From contig JACSVZ010000007.1 of the NCBI GenBank assembly GCA_014706295.1, positions 48,746,975 through 48,810,974 of the forward strand: a stretch of 64,000 bases of DNA, read 5' to 3'. The notes beneath the pieces are model-generated. The model worked only from the letters and a program-made list of their open reading frames with translations, was not told the origin of the DNA and did no database searches. Within the stretch, counting starts at the first letter, position 1. The number at the start of each line of letters is the position of its first letter. The position numbers and the translations under genes are program-made. This DNA comes from Lycocorax pyrrhopterus obiensis (lineage: Eukaryota > Chordata > Aves > Passeriformes > Paradisaeidae). Below, piece by piece: positions 60,795 to 64,000 of this stretch.

Positions 60795-63700
60795 CTGGAG
60801 ACACACACACACAGTTGTGCACAAGGCTGGCAGTAATTTAATGCTTACCCACACCTGACAAGCAACAAGGTGGAACATCTGCTGGTGGATAGATATTGAC
60901 CACGTGTGAATTCCTTCTCAGCTTCTTTTTCTATTTCATTACATTTCATTTAACTGACACACAGCTCTGCAAACACTATTAGCGGTGAAGCTTTCATTTT
61001 CAATCAACATTTTCTTTGCAGCTCTTTGCAATTTCATTTGCTGCCTTTAGTTGGGAAGCTACTGCAACTGCAGGTGCAACAAAAGGCTAAAATATTTGAC
61101 CCACACAGATGACAAAGTTTGTGTGGAAAACAAGCCTGTATCATGAGAAAAACAGAAGGAACAGCTCTATGCACTAACTACATGAGTTCTTCCCCACAGC
61201 TCTATTCCCCTGATTTGGTTCAGCCCAGTTGCAACAGCCTAAGCACCAGGGCTTCACCCACATCATCAGAGAACATTTCTCAGAATCTAGTAGTTCTTAC
61301 TGCTAACAAATGCTGCCCTATCAATTTTACTGGCATGGTTTCACCCCATTACTCCAAACAGATAGTTCTCTTGAAAGCACTGGAATAAATATGCCAAAAA
61401 GGAAGGCATTTATTGGGCCTTATGAATGATGACCAGCAGCTGCCTTCAACAGCATGGAAGTAACATTGGTAGGTGCCCTGAAATACTTTGATGAGACAGC
61501 TTATCTTCAGCACATGTTACACTGGTCTTTCCATTGACCTCTCCATTACCATGCTTATATGCATATATAATTATTATTATTATTGTGCCCCATTTTGCAG
61601 ATTTTTGTTGACGTATGGATTGTGCCATGGCTCCTACACAGAACCAGCAGCAAGCACCATTCTTGCACAAGTGATGAAATTATATATCTGTGTGCCTCTA
61701 CACAGCACTGAGGATACACTCAGGTTTGGTCTCTATCCTCAGAGCTCTGAAAAAGCTCTGCTCTAATTATCTGAATTTTGACCGAACTTTTGCTAACACC
61801 TTAGTTTGTTTCTGTAAAAAATACCAAATATATAATAGGTTTTTTTCTTCAAAAGCATGGCTGTGGTAAATGATGTGGTGATTACATACTCATAGTTAAA
61901 AGTCTGAGTACATTCTTTTCCTTATTCCTCCTTATCTGGTAGATGACATTAGATCAAATAACTGTCTGCACACATGCACAATAACTCAGTAGATTAACAT
62001 TTTCTGAGTTCAAGTCAATGCGTACATTCAATACCTACTCGCAGCTGATACTCTTGCTGTCTCTATTACACAGCACAGAGTGAATTTGTGAGTGGTAACA
62101 ACCTGTGCAAGAAATTTCTCTAACAGACAGAATCATCCATCAAGATGATTCACAGCAGCAACATCGTAACTCATTTGTCTCTTACCGGTGGCAAGAAACA
62201 TTGCTCTCTTCCTCCTCCTCTGTGGATTGTTGGCATTATAGTGTCTATAACATCACACTGGCAAGAACTATGCTGTTCCTATAGTGTGTCTTCCACTGTT
62301 AGTTAATTGATTCCCACAAACAAACATAAGATGAACAGGCATTTATCAGCCTATTTTAGACATGTGGAAAGCCAGAATTTATCTTCTCAGCACAGCACTG
62401 ACGTAGACCGCTGGAAGCTACGTGAAGCCTCTCTTCTCAGCTCTGTGCTGGCAGCCCCACGGACTAGCACACAACCCATATAACTCCCGTGGTGTGGCGT
62501 TATGCTGGTTCACTGCCATGTCTCATGGTTTTTAACATGCATGAATAGAGCTCCAAGAATTTGCTTGCAGGGTGCACTTGCTCTTTGTCATCTAGCACAG
62601 ACCTGCTGTGTCTGGCAGTAACGTGGCTACAATACTTGATATCATAATTTCCAAATAGCATTTCTCATTATAAATGCAGAGCTCTTTTGAAGGCAAAACA
62701 AAACATTTGTACCAAGAATTTTTACTGACAATGTCCACAAGGAATTCAGTCTCAAAAAAACATAGTGATTTTTTGCCTTTTCCTTCCTGTCTGCTCAAAT
62801 GCTCAGAAAAAACAATTCTGGATACATTTCTTCAGGCTTTGGGTCTCTCATGGCAGCTTTAACAGAGGTTAGTTATATTCTGACCTGCTGGCAGCCAGGA
62901 AGCACAACTTTCAGCCATCATCTCTGTTCAAGTTTAACAAATGATGCAGGCAAACTGGGGGTCAAGTGCTGAGCTGCTGAGGCCACTGCTAGTGCAGAGG
63001 CCCTGTAGAACTGGGGACATCACAGGAAGGTTGACACCACCTCACCTTAACAACAGCATGTGCTCACATGAGAAAAGTGGAGTCTGCCAGCCTCACGTGG
63101 CGAACACACACACCAAACCCAAACTCACATACCAGACTTAAACTCAAGCCTGCACCTTCAGCTGTCCTTGTTAGCCAGTACTTGAACTTTCTTAACAGCC
63201 AACTTACGAAGAAAAGCAGGTTTATGGTCAGTGCTCTAGTTTCAGTGTCAGCTCTGCACTGGAAATCTATCCACAAACAATGAAGTGATTTACCAAAAGC
63301 CAGACAAGAAGTCATTAATAAAACAGACAAGAATTACTTGCTTCTAGACCTATGCTCCATCTTTTAGACAGACTGTACTCTAAGTAGGTATTAATCCTAT
63401 GCTTCCTTTGTAATTATTGACCATAAGCAATTACAAAACAGTTCCACTCTGATTATAAATATAATTTTGGATCACTCCTGAGAACTCAGCAACTCCAAAA
63501 GTGACAACTATTACTACTATGTAAAGTACTGTGCAAGACTTCAGGCTTTTTTCCAGGGGTCCTCCTAAGCTCTAGTCATAAGTTCCTGTGATAAAGTGCA
63601 GACTGTGGCTGCATTTTAGTCTAATTTTTGCTCTGGCAGGAGGCTTAGATGTGTCTGCACTGTATGAAAGAAGATCAAAGAAAGATTCACCAGGGAAATA

Positions 63701-64000
63701 AAGTCCAAGCCTAACTGGACAAGTACTGAGAGATTCACGCATTTCAGTTTGCAGTTGCAGAGGAACTCTTGACAGAAGAATCAGCAGGAAAATTGGAGTC
63801 TTAAATTCATTAACAATCCAGTCCCCAAGTGTTCTCAGTAATGACAGCTAAAAATTATAACAGCTGCTCCGGCAAACTAACAGGACTGTCTGCTGGCTTG
63901 TGAAATAAGCCGAGGTAAGGCCTGCCTGAAAAATCTCACTGCATTTTTAAAAGGAAATGCTGGTCAGTCAAGATTTCAGCCATAGCCATTCTGCTCATCT
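60795..64000 (-). other. ITPK1: ITPK1 intron, continues past window
   Basis: The next upstream ITPK1 exon, expected to encode a segment ending in a conserved TNSHE-like motif, is not visible on the minus strand before 64,000. A short ATT repeat lies near 61,567-61,585. Otherwise ordinary intronic sequence. Confidence 0.65.

Noticed and set aside
60795..64000. Next upstream ITPK1 exon
   Set aside because: No minus-strand segment resembling the expected family sequence was found before the window end.

Overview
The window is vertebrate nuclear DNA, most likely from a bird and probably a passerine or close relative. Three things support this. Genes are split by short introns with GT/AG boundaries. 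Two real genes can be read: chromogranin A (CHGA, plus strand) and the 3' half of inositol-tetrakisphosphate 1-kinase (ITPK1, minus strand). They lie tail to tail, as in other amniotes. The interspersed repeats that can be recognised are CR1 retroposons with the avian type of 3' end. Nothing bacterial, phage-like or CRISPR-like is present.

Layout. Positions 1 to about 28,980 form a long gene-poor stretch. It holds old CR1 remnants (about 11,380-11,500, 13,340-13,830 and 21,715-21,925), A-rich tracts and a few exon-like islands. The most interesting island is on the minus strand at 26,835-27,411: two or three short exons that join in frame would encode the C-terminus of an unrecognised membrane protein with a poly(A) signal just after its stop. 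CHGA occupies 29,040-42,560: a CRE-like site and TATA box, eight exons and a 471-residue prohormone. Intron 1 carries two tandem RE1/NRSE (REST-binding) motifs, followed by a perfect TTCCC array of about 157 bp. Positions 42,560-44,600 are a GC-rich spacer with a CR1-J-like 3' end. Positions 44,600-50,801 are AT-rich and may be largely the ITPK1 3' UTR. Positions 50,802-60,794 hold the last four ITPK1 coding exons, 239 residues including part of the ATP-grasp core. The remaining ITPK1 exons lie beyond 64,000.

How the genes relate. CHGA encodes the acidic granin of neuroendocrine secretory granules and the precursor of vasostatin, WE-14 and catestatin-type peptides. The RE1 pair suggests direct REST control of that cell-type restriction. 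ITPK1 encodes a cytosolic inositol phosphate kinase of broad expression. The two share only a convergent 3' neighbourhood. Exon borders were set by eye from splice consensus, reading-frame continuity and remembered vertebrate orthologues. No alignment or database search was run.
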